Shown here piece by piece: positions 19,201 through 28,773 of a stretch of DNA of 64,000 bases (the stretch's first letter is position 1; the number at the start of each line of letters is the position of its first letter). Position numbers and translations under genes: made by a program. The DNA is from CAZUDO01 sp964618895 (GTDB lineage Bacteria; Desulfobacterota; Binatia; DP-6), in assembly GCA_964618895.1 (NCBI GenBank), contig CAZUDO010000041.1, positions 62,001 to 126,000 of the forward strand, in the 5' to 3' direction. The notes under the pieces were generated by a model, which made no database searches, was not told the origin of the DNA, and was given only the letters and a program-made list of their open reading frames with translations.

Positions 19201-20161
19201 GACCGGCACGGTCACGATCAGCACGCCCGCACCGGCTGGGGGCGCGCTGGTCCTGCTTTCCAGCAACATGCCGGCCGTGGCCGCGGTGCCCGCGAGCGTC
19301 ACCATCCCCCCCGGCGCGAGCAACGCCAGCTTTACGGTGACCACTGCGGCGGTGACGGCGTCGACGGAGGTGGCCGTCTCGGCCTACCACGCCACCAGCT
19401 TGTTGGCGCTGCTGACCGTCACGCCGTCCACGCCTCCGGCGCCGCCGGGGCGGCCCACCCTGGTGAGTCCATCCAACGATGCTCGCCCGGCGCAGCCGGT
19501 CACCTTCGACTGGACGGACGTGCCCGGCGCGGCGTCGTACACGATCCAGATCGACGACGGGAGCTCCTTCGCGGCGCCGCAGATCGTCGCACAGACGGTC
19601 ACGCCATCCACCTCTACGACCGGGGGCCTGCCGCTGCAGACGCTGTGGTGGCGCGTGCGAGCCACCGGACCGACGGGCCTCGCCGGCGCGTGGTCCTCGG
19701 TACGCCAGTTCCGCCCGACCTCCGGTCCCGCGGTCACCACCACCACCACGACCACCACCACGACCAGGTCCACCACGACGACGGTCACGACCTCCACCTC
19801 GACCACGACGACGATCGCGAGCGCACCCACCACGACGACCACGACCACCAGGCCGCCGACGACCACGACCACCACGACATCCCCGCCCGTGACCACCACC
19901 ACCGGCGTACCCGACACCGTGGCCATCCAGGTCGCCGAGTACGACGGCGGTAAACGTCAGCTGCGTATCGAGGCCACCAGCACGAGCGCGTCCGCTACGC
20001 TGACCGTTTCGGTCACCGCCACCGGCAGCGTGATCGGCACGCTCCAGAACGACGGCGGCGGCCGGTACCGCGGCGAGCTCGGCTGGCCGTCGAACCCGCA
20101 GAACGTCACCGTGCGCAGCAGTCGTGGCGGCGTGGCGACGCGGACGGTGACGGCGAAGTAG
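16289..20161 (+). CDS. large secreted SBBP beta-propeller repeat protein with Ig/FN3-like domains and Thr-rich linker
   Basis: 1290 aa with an N-terminal signal peptide (~1-34) and a good GGAGG before the ATG. Residues ~48-240 match the DUF7948-type module (FLENRGQWPGRARFVLW) that precedes SBBP repeats. Residues ~245-740 contain repeated SBBP-like units (FLGGSNGDWIRDVAV, TYFGGQTYEFPVDVVAD, YSTYLGGG) expected to fold as a beta-propeller. Then come an FN3-like domain (~755-850), two bacterial Ig-like repeats (GxxVxLxSxxPAVAxVPxxVTIPxGA, ~865-1050), a second FN3-like unit, a Thr-rich linker (~1149-1207) and a small C-terminal beta domain. Likely extracellular or surface-attached, adhesive or structural; no catalytic motif seen. 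Confidence 0.85.
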   Translation: MIIPSTARRTLLAAALALASEALSAELPRAWAAASPSRASVAARLPAAFLENRGQWPGRARFVLWKGTATASFDERTITLHLGDPGLVSVPLTFEGATERATLTPEGQRHGRYNFYLGDDPARWRTDVSAYSGLLYRGLYDGVDVRVREESGRLEYDVLLAPGADLGRVVVHAAGASRLTLDADGTLVLETPAGPVRQTPPATWEVLPSGERRPLACRFRLLDGQRFGFDAPGRDRTLALVVDPGLVWSTFLGGSNGDWIRDVAVAGDGSGDLLVFGASSSTDFPVIPVAPGGQPLFVLRVAATGDGVEYGTIVAPTTGTTWLTHLVSDPAGGALFAGNTSDGGLPTTPGAYQRTFAGDVDAVIGRLDAAGHLTFLTYLGSPGRDGAGAITLDSAGAILVAGTTNSTAFPTTPGAYDRIFNAPPPGDATAYPQDVFLARLSPDGSQLTYGTYFGGQTYEFPVDVVADANGVVTMVGGTTSSATGTDMPVTADAFDRTWNGAEDVFLARFRLDGAGAADLRYATFLGGINLEETGGVALDPTNPELVTVAGYSWFDVFTPPFFPTTPGVVKPTLTPVFPPSALFPHVKTGFVARFRFPASGPGTLLWSSFVGGNVNDELTDVVVDELGTVIVVGGTESFDLPTTRGAFDRTHAGGDDCFVWRLSGDGTQLLYSTYLGGGRTECRAPDEPSHIVAAGGDTAVVVGMTNSADFSTSAGAFDTTYAPGPPGFVPPQDGFLTKLHLVADASGDLTVGTPVLASPANGATFPGTGTVRLRWSALADPSGIEAYNVQVSTRSDFAPNWVQYRGAVTTPEFVVPSPALTTWFWRVQAADRAGNLGAWSAARSFATGVAGAPPALFFLQLETPRVNGGRQATGIVFLTFGTVAPAGGVVVALRSDDPAVATVPSTVTIPAGANSARFPIATSVVAATTSVTITGELGFVQTGVLTVEPPNVTLLASLTFTPGTVPAGTSTTGTVTISTPAPAGGALVLLSSNMPAVAAVPASVTIPPGASNASFTVTTAAVTASTEVAVSAYHATSLLALLTVTPSTPPAPPGRPTLVSPSNDARPAQPVTFDWTDVPGAASYTIQIDDGSSFAAPQIVAQTVTPSTSTTGGLPLQTLWWRVRATGPTGLAGAWSSVRQFRPTSGPAVTTTTTTTTTTRSTTTTVTTSTSTTTTIASAPTTTTTTTRPPTTTTTTTSPPVTTTTGVPDTVAIQVAEYDGGKRQLRIEATSTSASATLTVSVTATGSVIGTLQNDGGGRYRGELGWPSNPQNVTVRSSRGGVATRTVTAK
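19735..19915 (+). repeat. low-complexity ACC/ACG triplet tract encoding a poly-Thr linker
   Basis: Irregular runs of CAC/ACC/ACG triplets over about 180 bp encode almost uninterrupted threonine, with a few S, P, V and R. Such tracts are prone to slippage and usually encode glycosylated, extended linkers in surface proteins. It is coding and has no spacer structure. Confidence 0.85.
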
Positions 20162-20178
20162 ACGCTTCGGCACCGGTT

Positions 20179-20198
20179 GATCGCCGTCACCGGCGATC
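20179..20198. terminator. bidirectional hairpin between convergent genes
   Basis: GATCGCCG (20179-20186), loop TCAC, CGGCGATC (20191-20198): a perfect 8-bp stem midway between the stop codons of the SBBP gene (20161) and the AtuA gene (20227). No T tract on either strand. Confidence 0.5.
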
Positions 20199-20226
20199 CC
20201 GCACGGTCCGGGGTCGAGCGACGGCG

Positions 20227-21984
20227 TCACCCCCCGAGCAGCACGCGCGGAATGTCGACCAGCCGCGCGCGCAGGTACTCGCCCAGGCTCTTGGCCTGCG
20301 GGTCGCCGCGCGTCGAGGCGGCGACGCCGTCGCCCAGCAGGCCGTGCACGATGAAGTTGAGGCTGAGCAGGTTCGGCAACGGGTGGCGCTCGACCGTGAG
20401 AGTGGCCGCCTCCGGCACCAGTGCCCGGAAGCGGTCGACGGTCAGATGGCGCTCCAGCCAGGCGTACGTCGCCGGGTTGCGCACCCACACCCCGACGTTG
20501 GCGTTGCCGCCCTTGTCGCCGGAGCGCGCGCCACACACCGTGCCGAGGGGCAGGCGCTCGGTCGGACCGTCCGGTGGCGCGGGCCGTGCGGGGGACGGCA
20601 CGCTGATGTCGACTGTTCCCGTTACGCGCACCGGCGGGATCGGGATGGTCTCGCCGTCGATCACCACCCGATGCGGGACGACCTCCGACGGCACCAGCGC
20701 CGGCCAGTAGACGCCGTACGGGATGGCGTCGCCGGGGGGTGACGTGATGAAGAAGCCGGGGTAGTTGGCGAGCGCCATCTCGACCGCTTTGTTGCTGAAC
20801 GCCCGGCCGACCAGGGTGGCGTCCGGGTCCTTCACCGTCACCTGTAGGTAGGCGAAGGCGTCCTCGTTGGCGTGCGGGTCGGGCCGGTCGGAGCGCGTGA
20901 GCCGCACGGTCGTGTCGGCGAAGCGTGCCCGCCCGCCGCACAGCGTCCACAGCGTCTCCTCGGCCAGGCGGGCCTTCTCGTCGATGTCGAGGCCGGCCAG
21001 GACGAACGTCATCGCGTTCTTGTAGCCGCCGAGGTAGTTTATGCACACCTTGGTGGTGGGCGGCGGCGGCTCGCCGCGGATGCCCGAGACGCGCACGCGA
21101 TCGGAGCCCGCCTGCTCGAGGCGAATGGAGTCGAAGCGTGCGGTGGCGTCGGGGTTCAGGTAGCGCGGGCCCTGGATCTCGTACAGGAGCTGGGCCGTCA
21201 CCGTGCCGACCGACACCAGCCCGCCCGTGCCCGGGTGCTTGGTCACGACGAAGCTGCCGTCGGCATGCATCTCGGCGATCGGGAAGCCGATGCGACCGAT
21301 GTCGGGCACTTCCTTGAAGAAGGAGTAGTTGCCGCCCGTGCACTGCGCGCCGCACTCGATGATGTGGCCGGCGACGATGGCGGCGGCGAGCCGGTCCCAA
21401 TCGTCGCGCCCCCAGCCGAATTTCCACGCCGCCGGGCCGACCACGAGAGCCGCATCGGTGACGCGCGGGCACACCACCACGTCGGCGCCGCGGCCGAGCG
21501 CCTCGACGATGCCCCAGCCGCCGAGATACGCGTTGGCGGTGACCACCTGGGCCTTGAGCGACGCGAGGGGCGTCCCCTTGTCCAGGTGACGCAGCTCGGC
21601 GCCCTGCGCCTGCAGGCCGGGCAGGGCCCCGACCAGGTCGTCGCCGTCGACGTATGCGACCCGCGCCCGGATGCCGAGTTTGGTGGCGAGCGTCTCGACT
21701 TCGGCCGCCAGGCCCGCCGGGTTCAGGCCGCCGGCGTTGACGACGATCTTGATGCCGCGGTCGATGCAGGTGCCGAGCACTTCTTCGAGCTGGCGGAGGA
21801 AGGTTTTGGCGAAGCCGGCGCCGGGGTGCTTCATCCGATCCTTGAACAGGATCATGAGCGTCAGCTCGGCCAGGTAGTCGCCGGTGAGCACGTCGATGGG
21901 GCCGCCCTCGACCATCTCGCGGGCAGCGCTCAGCCGGTCGCCGTAGAAGCCGCTGCAGTTGGCGATGCGGAGTACGTCGGGCAT
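20227..21984 (-). CDS. AtuA-like protein (DUF1446, acyclic terpene utilisation family)
   Basis: 585 aa. It starts MPDVLRIANCSGFYGDRL and continues with GPIDVLTGDYLAELTLMIL, IKIVVNAGGLNPAGLA, GADVVVCPRVTDAALVVGP and GAQCTGGNYSFF, all typical of DUF1446 proteins. A C-terminal ~110-residue extension (LGTVCGARSGDKGGNANVGV) is the second half found in fused AtuA proteins. In Pseudomonas, atuA is the first gene of the citronellol/geraniol degradation cluster; its biochemical role is unproven. No complete atu cluster surrounds it, but acyl-CoA carboxylase subunits, an enoyl-CoA hydratase and an acyl-CoA dehydrogenase are elsewhere in the window. It is a single gene, convergent with the SBBP gene. 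Confidence 0.85.
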   Translation of the reverse strand: MPDVLRIANCSGFYGDRLSAAREMVEGGPIDVLTGDYLAELTLMILFKDRMKHPGAGFAKTFLRQLEEVLGTCIDRGIKIVVNAGGLNPAGLAAEVETLATKLGIRARVAYVDGDDLVGALPGLQAQGAELRHLDKGTPLASLKAQVVTANAYLGGWGIVEALGRGADVVVCPRVTDAALVVGPAAWKFGWGRDDWDRLAAAIVAGHIIECGAQCTGGNYSFFKEVPDIGRIGFPIAEMHADGSFVVTKHPGTGGLVSVGTVTAQLLYEIQGPRYLNPDATARFDSIRLEQAGSDRVRVSGIRGEPPPPTTKVCINYLGGYKNAMTFVLAGLDIDEKARLAEETLWTLCGGRARFADTTVRLTRSDRPDPHANEDAFAYLQVTVKDPDATLVGRAFSNKAVEMALANYPGFFITSPPGDAIPYGVYWPALVPSEVVPHRVVIDGETIPIPPVRVTGTVDISVPSPARPAPPDGPTERLPLGTVCGARSGDKGGNANVGVWVRNPATYAWLERHLTVDRFRALVPEAATLTVERHPLPNLLSLNFIVHGLLGDGVAASTRGDPQAKSLGEYLRARLVDIPRVLLGG

Positions 21985-22081
21985 GCCGGTCCGTCTCCGC
22001 TACCGTAGCCGGCGGCGACTGTCGAGCCCTCGGGGGATCAGGCCGCTTGCCAGTGACCTCTGTCTGTTCGAGCGATCGGTC

Positions 22082-22582
22082 TCATGATTCGCTCGCCTTC
22101 GAGGGTCGGATGACGACCACCGGACGGCTCTGAACCCACCAGCGCAGGAAGGGGAGCCAGACCGGGCGAAGCAGCGTCCGATGAAGAAAGTTGAGGACGG
22201 CGAACGGCGCCGGCGGGAAGAAGGGGTGCGCCGAAACGAGAGCCCGCTTGGCGTGCGATTCCTCCAGTATCTCGGCCTGAGCCGTCAGTACCCATCCTGC
22301 GCTGGAGATGTGAACCCGAGGGTCACGGCGGATGTTCCGGATCCAGTCCGACTGCCAGCCGTAGGTCGAGATGACGATCAGCGCGTCCCGGGATCGCTCG
22401 CACGGGAGCAGCACTTCACGCGGCAGACCGGTCGTGCGCCCGGTGGTGGTCAGAAGAACCCAGCCCGGTGCGCGCTCGAAATACCGACGGAGCAGGCGAA
22501 CGATCGCGGCCTGAAGCGGGCGAAGGACTTGCGGGATGAAGTGGAGGCGAGCTGCGAGGGGCTCCCGCCGCCGTGCGCTCAC
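22082..22582 (-). CDS. nitroreductase/quinone reductase family protein (deazaflavin/DDN-like)
   Basis: 166 aa from GTG 22582, whose GTGA overlaps the TGA stop of the upstream membrane-protein gene; longer readings of this frame are shadows of that gene. The core YFERAPGWVLLTTTGRTTGLPREVLLP, followed by VISTYGWQSDWIRNIRRDPRVHI, is the split-beta-barrel fold of F420-dependent Ddn-like quinone reductases and related nitroreductase-family proteins. The terminal WWVQSRPVVVIRPSK fits the family end. Expected to bind F420 or another flavin and reduce quinones or unknown substrates. Translationally coupled to the four-TM protein, which may be a partner at the membrane. Confidence 0.75.
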   Translation of the reverse strand: MSARRREPLAARLHFIPQVLRPLQAAIVRLLRRYFERAPGWVLLTTTGRTTGLPREVLLPCERSRDALIVISTYGWQSDWIRNIRRDPRVHISSAGWVLTAQAEILEESHAKRALVSAHPFFPPAPFAVLNFLHRTLLRPVWLPFLRWWVQSRPVVVIRPSKASES

Positions 22583-23103
22583 GGCTCGATGCGGAGGCGC
22601 GGGTGGCGTCGCCACAGGACCCCCACCATCGCCGCGGCGGCGAGCAGGTTCCCGGTCATGACCGCCGGCCATGCCACCGCACGCAGCACGGGCTCGGCGG
22701 CCATCATGCACACCGCCAGGAAGCCGTACTCGAAGACGACGAAGAGGAGCAGGATGCCGAAGCCGAGGTCCGGCCTGCGCTCCGCGATGTCGACCAGCTT
22801 CGCGGCACCGACGCCGAGCAGGACGAAGACGAGCCCGTGCAGCCACGTGAACCAGAGGATCATTTCGAAGGAGGGCGCGATCGCGGCGGGATACTCGAGG
22901 CCCGCGCTGCCGCGAAAGGCGGCGAGTCCGAGCACGGTGGGCGTATAGAACGGGCGCCCCTGCAGCAGGTCGAGCGCGAAGAACCAGAGCGCCGCGGCGA
23001 GTGCCCCTGCAAGTCCGGCAATCGCCCCGTCGGCAAGTATGCGCGTCGTGGCGTCCGCTCGCTCCGCCACCGCTGCATCACCGGTGTGGGACAGGGTCGC
23101 CAT
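22579..23103 (-). CDS. four-TM integral membrane protein of unknown function
   Basis: 174 aa, with hydrophobic segments at ~28-48 (AIAGLAGALAAALWFFALDLL), ~82-103 (MILWFTWLHGLVFVLLGVGA), ~115-135 and ~145-165. It has a short basic C-terminus and no catalytic motif that I recognise. Similar small membrane proteins are common as hypothetical proteins in acidobacterial and proteobacterial genomes. Its stop codon overlaps the start of the Ddn-like gene by four bases. Confidence 0.7.
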   Translation of the reverse strand: MATLSHTGDAAVAERADATTRILADGAIAGLAGALAAALWFFALDLLQGRPFYTPTVLGLAAFRGSAGLEYPAAIAPSFEMILWFTWLHGLVFVLLGVGAAKLVDIAERRPDLGFGILLLFVVFEYGFLAVCMMAAEPVLRAVAWPAVMTGNLLAAAAMVGVLWRRHPRLRIEP

Positions 23104-23233
23104 GACTGCCTCCTCTCCGGGCGTCTGGGGCGCCCGTACACGTGCCGTCGAGGGTCACCTTCCGCCGTCCCACGTACGCCGTCAAGGCCGGCTCGACGCG
23201 CCTCGGCCTCGGCGACGCGGCGTGCTGAGCTGC

Positions 23234-23616
23234 TCAAACCCTCGGAATCTGCGGCAGGTGATCGAAGTGGTAGTCGCGTGCAAAAGGATGGGAGTCCATG
23301 CTGCACGACGAGCGCCGCCGTCCACAGATCGTTGGCCGGGACCGGGGTTCCCTGCGTTCGGAGCTGGCGAAACAGCCGCCCGTACTGATGCGTCGTCTGT
23401 TCGTCGGGATAGAGCACCTCGATTCGAGACGCACTCAGAAAACGCGTCGGGTTGCCTTCGTTCCGCTCCGCCCTCGGCCCACAGAGAAACCCGCGCGGAG
23501 TTCCGCGAGCACGACGAGGGGTACATCCACACGACGGGCGCGCCGGATGCACTCGACGGCTTCGCCGTCGCCGCGTGCGAAGTCGACGAGCGATTGGTGT
23601 CGCTGGCCATCCTCAT
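23234..23616 (-). pseudogene. decayed VapC-type PIN toxin, at least three frameshifts
   Basis: A PIN domain can be rebuilt only by moving between frames. The start MASDTNRS (ATG 23610, or ATG 23616 overlapping the antitoxin stop) shifts near 23585 into VDFARGDGEAV...VDVPLVVLAELRAGF. That shifts near 23515 into ERNEGNPTRFLSASRIEVLYPDE and GTPVPANDLWTAALVVQHGLPSF, then at a TTTT run near 23284 into ARDYHFDHLPQIPRV and the stop. Each shift is explained by a single inserted or lost base. The reconstructed protein closely parallels the intact toxin at 33359-33787 (PVNDIWIAAAVF). Inactive as it stands. Confidence 0.8.
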
Positions 23617-23930
23617 CGCCACATCGCCTCGTCGATCCGATGCTGGTCGGCGATGGCGCGATCGAACTCGGGATCCTCGTCCCACGCACCGGCGAGCGCA
23701 TCCAGGTCGTGGTGCAGGGCTGGCGCCGCCATGTCCGCGCCGGCCTCTTTCGTCAGCGCGTCGCGCAACAGTTGGCTCGCCCTCCGCCGCAGTGCGCGAT
23801 CGACGTGCGACGGGACGCCCCGGACCGTGTACTGCACGGTTGCGCGCCGCGCAGGCGCTGGCCGGGCGGTGGAAGTACGCTTCGCCTGCTTCTTCAAGCC
23901 TGCACCGTAGGCGTAGCGTGCCCGCCGCAC
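23613..23930 (-). CDS. FitA/VapB-type antitoxin of a decayed TA module
   Basis: Up to 105 aa. TVQYTVRGVPSHVDRALRRRA is a ribbon-helix-helix start, and DLDALAGAWDEDPEFDRAIADQHRIDEAMWR is the typical toxin-neutralising C-terminus. Between them the usual turn residues (REGKSLN-like) appear missing, so an in-frame deletion may have damaged the DNA-binding fold. The start is uncertain: GTG 23930, TTG 23897 or GTG 23837. A TTGTGC (23932-23927) / TACGGT (23909-23904) pair with 17-bp spacing would favour TTG 23897. The ATGA overlap with the toxin remnant preserves the original operon layout. Confidence 0.6.
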   Translation of the reverse strand: MRRARYAYGAGLKKQAKRTSTARPAPARRATVQYTVRGVPSHVDRALRRRASQLLRDALTKEAGADMAAPALHHDLDALAGAWDEDPEFDRAIADQHRIDEAMWR

Positions 23931-23937
23931 AAGATCG

Positions 23938-25461
23938 TCACCCGAGGAACAGGCCGTACGCCGGGTTGCGCGTCTCGTCCACCCACGGGTAGCCGAGGGT
24001 GGCGAGGAAGCGCCGGAACTGCGCCATCTCGCCGGGTGGAACCTGCATGCCGACCAGCACGCGGCCGTAGTCGGCGCCGTGGTTGCGGTAGTGGAACAGG
24101 CTGATGTTCCAGTCCGAACGCATGCGGTCGAGAAAACGCGTGAGGGCGCCGGGCCGCTCGGGAAACTCGAACCGGTAGAGCAGCTCGTGGGCGGCGAGCG
24201 TCGTCCGGCCGCCGACCAGGTGGCGGACGTGGAGCTTGGCCATCTCGTTGTCGGACAGGTCGAGGGTACGGAGCCCGTGCCGACGGAGGCGGCGTACGAT
24301 GGTCCCGGTCTCGCGGCGGTCGTGCACCTCGACGCCCACGAACACGTGCGCCTCGGCCGGGTCGGCGAGGCGGTAGTTGAACTCGGTGACGTTGCGCGCG
24401 CCGAGGAGGGCGCAGAAGCGGCGGAAGCTGCCTGGCCGCTCCGGGATGGTGACCGCTAGCAGCGCTTCCCGCCGCTCGCCCCCCTCGGCGCGCTCGGCGA
24501 CGAAGCGCAGGCGGTCGAAGTTCATGTTGGCGCCGCAGGCGATCGCGATCAGCGTCTGGTCGCGGATGCGCGTGCGCTCGACGTAGGCCTTGGCGCCGGC
24601 GATGGCGAGCGCGCCCGCGGGCTCGAGCACGGTGCGGGTGTCCTCGAAGGCGTCCTTGATGGCGGCGCAGATGGCGTCGGTATCGACCAGGATCATCTCG
24701 TCGACCAGCCGGCGCGCCAGGCGGAAGGTCTCGCGACCGACCTGCTTCACCGCCACCGCGTCGGCGAACAGGCCGACGTGCGACAGTGTCACCCGCCGCC
24801 CCGCCGCCAGCGAGCGCGCCATCGCGTCGGCGTCGGTCGGCTCGACGCCGATGATGCGGATCTCGGGCCGGAGCGCCTTCACGTACGCCCCGATGCCCGT
24901 CACCAGCCCACCCCCGCCCACCGCCGCGAAGATCGCGTGCACCGGCCCGGTCGTCTGCCGGAGCAGCTCCATGCCGATCGTGCCCTGGCCCGCGATCACA
25001 TCGGGGTCGTCGTACGGATGCACGAAGGCGAGTCGTTCCCGTCGCTCGCGCCGCCGCGCCTCGGCATAGGCGTCGTCGTACGAGTCGCCGTGCAACACCA
25101 CCTGCGCGCCGCGTGCCCGCACCGCGTCGACCTTGATGCGCGGCGTGGTGACCGGCATCACGATCACCGCCCGGCAGCCGAGGCGCGCCGCCGCCAAGGC
25201 CACCCCCTGTGCATGATTCCCCGCCGACGACGCGATCACCCCCCGCCGCAAGACCCGCGCCGGCAGCTGCACCATCTTGTTGTACGCCCCGCGCACCTTG
25301 AACGAGAACACCGGCTGCAGATCCTCGCGCTTCAAGAGCACGCGATTGCGCACCCGCACCGACAACGTCGGCGCCACCTCGAGCGGCGTCTCCACCGCCA
25401 CGTCGTACACCCGCGCCGTCAGGATGCGATGGAGGTAGTCGTGTGGAGATCCGACCTTCAC
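23938..25461 (-). CDS. ilvA: threonine ammonia-lyase (threonine deaminase), biosynthetic type
   Basis: 507 aa from GTG 25461, which overlaps the enoyl-CoA hydratase stop (GTGA). The PLP-lysine is K55 in PVFSFKVRGAYNKM; the phosphate loop is VGGGGLVTGIG; SSAGNHAQGVA binds the substrate carboxylate. Two ACT-like regulatory domains follow (~335-410 and ~425-500), the arrangement of isoleucine-feedback-inhibited IlvA. It converts threonine to 2-oxobutanoate, first step of isoleucine synthesis. Its place behind acyl-CoA genes is unusual, but 2-oxobutanoate gives propionyl-CoA, a possible substrate of the carboxylase upstream. Any longer ORF into the hydratase gene is an artefact. Confidence 0.95.
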   Translation of the reverse strand: MKVGSPHDYLHRILTARVYDVAVETPLEVAPTLSVRVRNRVLLKREDLQPVFSFKVRGAYNKMVQLPARVLRRGVIASSAGNHAQGVALAAARLGCRAVIVMPVTTPRIKVDAVRARGAQVVLHGDSYDDAYAEARRRERRERLAFVHPYDDPDVIAGQGTIGMELLRQTTGPVHAIFAAVGGGGLVTGIGAYVKALRPEIRIIGVEPTDADAMARSLAAGRRVTLSHVGLFADAVAVKQVGRETFRLARRLVDEMILVDTDAICAAIKDAFEDTRTVLEPAGALAIAGAKAYVERTRIRDQTLIAIACGANMNFDRLRFVAERAEGGERREALLAVTIPERPGSFRRFCALLGARNVTEFNYRLADPAEAHVFVGVEVHDRRETGTIVRRLRRHGLRTLDLSDNEMAKLHVRHLVGGRTTLAAHELLYRFEFPERPGALTRFLDRMRSDWNISLFHYRNHGADYGRVLVGMQVPPGEMAQFRRFLATLGYPWVDETRNPAYGLFLG

Positions 25462-26227
25462 CCCTCGACCCACGCCGGCTTCCGCTTCTCGACGAAGGCG
25501 GTCATCCCCTCCGCCGCCTCCGCCGACGCAAACAGCTCGCCGCTCTTCTGCGTGGTCCACCGGAACCCTTCGTCGAGCCCCATCGCCGGCACCCGCCGCA
25601 CCAGCTGCTTCGCCTCCGCGATCGCGTGCGGGCCGCCGAGGCGCACGAGCCCGAGCACGTCGTCGACCGCCCGGTCGAGCTGGTCCGGCGGTACGGCGCG
25701 GTGGATCAGCCCCACCTCCACGGCGCGCGCCGCCGAGAAGCGTTCGCCGGTCAAGAAGAGCCACATGGCGTTCTGGAGGCCGAGCTTCGGCACGCACACC
25801 ACCGAGATCATCGCCGGGATGACGCCGACGCGTACCTCGCTGAACGCGAACACGGCGGTGTCGGCGGCGATGGTGAGATCGCACGCCGCCGCCAGCCCGA
25901 CGCCGCCGCCGAAGGCGTGGCCGTTGATGCGCCCGACGACCGGCTTCGGGCCCTCCCAGATGAGCTTCATGGCCTGCACGAACGGATTCTCCGCCGCCGC
26001 GTCGCCGTGTGTGGCGCCCACGCCGCCGGCCTTGAGATCGGCCCCGGCGCAGAACGCCGAGCCCGCGCCGGTGAGCACGATCGCACGCACGGCGGCGTCG
26101 GCAGTGGCGGTGCGGAGCCCTGCGAGCAGCCCGCTGACGACGGCGTCGCTCAAGGCGTTCCGGCGCTCGGGTTGATTGAGCGTGATCCATGCGGCGCTGC
26201 CGCGTCGCTCGTACAGCACGCCGTCGC

Positions 26228-26231
<4 letters not shown>
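25458..26231 (-). CDS. enoyl-CoA hydratase/isomerase family protein
   Basis: 257 aa from ATG 26231, with AAGGAGG eight bases upstream; the start overlaps the biotin carboxylase stop (ATGA). Crotonase fold: GAGSAFCAGADLKA (oxyanion hole 1), INGHAFGGGVGLAAACDLTIAAD (oxyanion hole 2), FSEVRVGVIPAMIS with a catalytic-type glutamate, and GLIHRAVP. Given its partners it may be methylglutaconyl-CoA hydratase-like (leucine degradation, LiuC) or a general enoyl-CoA hydratase. Its stop overlaps the ilvA start by four bases, so the three genes are translationally coupled. Confidence 0.9.
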
Positions 26232-28288
<2,057 letters not shown>

Positions 28289-28379
28289 CCGCCTGTGTGA
28301 GAAGCCACAGGCGCGGCCGCACGCAGGTCGTGTTCAGGCGGCATGTCGCCGTGGCATCGTCCTTGCTCTACGATCCGGT

Positions 28380-28766
28380 GTGCCGACCAAGCTCCTGCTG
28401 CTCGAGGATGACCGCATGCTGCGGAAGCAGATCGCACGCTTCTTCCGTCGGGGTGGGTACGAGGTCCACGAGGCCGAGACCGTCGCTGGCGTTCTCGAGC
28501 TAGCCGCCGACGAGCGCTTCGACACCTGCCTGTTCGATCTCTCGCTGCCCGACGGCGATGGGTTGGTCGCGTGGCAAGCGGTGCGTGCGTTTCAGCCGGG
28601 CGCGCGGCTGATCCTGATGACCGCGCATGCCGGCCCCGGGCTGGCAGAGCGCACCGCCGCCGCCTGTGTGTATGCGATCCTGGCGAAGCCCCTGGATCTC
28701 TTCACGTTGCAGGCTGTGGCGGAATCGGCCGCCAGTCGGGGGCGCGACGGGGTGCGGGCCGCATGA
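28380..28766 (+). CDS. response-regulator receiver protein
   Basis: 128 aa from GTG 28380. The longer ORF from 28260 overlaps the divergent carboxylase start and its N-terminus is unlike a protein. Single receiver domain: LLLLEDDRML acidic pair, phospho-acceptor aspartate in LFDLSLPDGDG, switch threonine in LMTAHAG, lysine in LAKPLD. No output domain and no kinase adjacent. Ends seven bases before the heparinase-like gene, so probably co-transcribed with it. The ActR/PrrA-like receiver flavour (EDDRMLRKQIARFF) suggests descent from a two-domain regulator, but no C-terminal HTH is present. Confidence 0.8.
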   Translation: MPTKLLLLEDDRMLRKQIARFFRRGGYEVHEAETVAGVLELAADERFDTCLFDLSLPDGDGLVAWQAVRAFQPGARLILMTAHAGPGLAERTAAACVYAILAKPLDLFTLQAVAESAASRGRDGVRAA

Positions 28767-28773
28767 TGGTGCC

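Noticed and set aside
19735..19915. Triplet-rich tract considered as a CRISPR or tandem repeat array
   Set aside because: There are no regular unit length or spacers; it is a coding poly-Thr linker.
16421..21472. A 1683-codon minus-strand open frame
   Set aside because: It is antisense to the SBBP gene and crosses the AtuA gene. The sequence is Arg/Gly/Pro-rich with His/Asp runs that mirror the Thr-codon tract. A by-product of high GC content.
23234..23616. Stop codons inside the PIN toxin considered as selenocysteine codons
   Set aside because: Homology jumps between frames, so these are frameshifts; continuity is not in one frame and no Sec/Cys position is involved.
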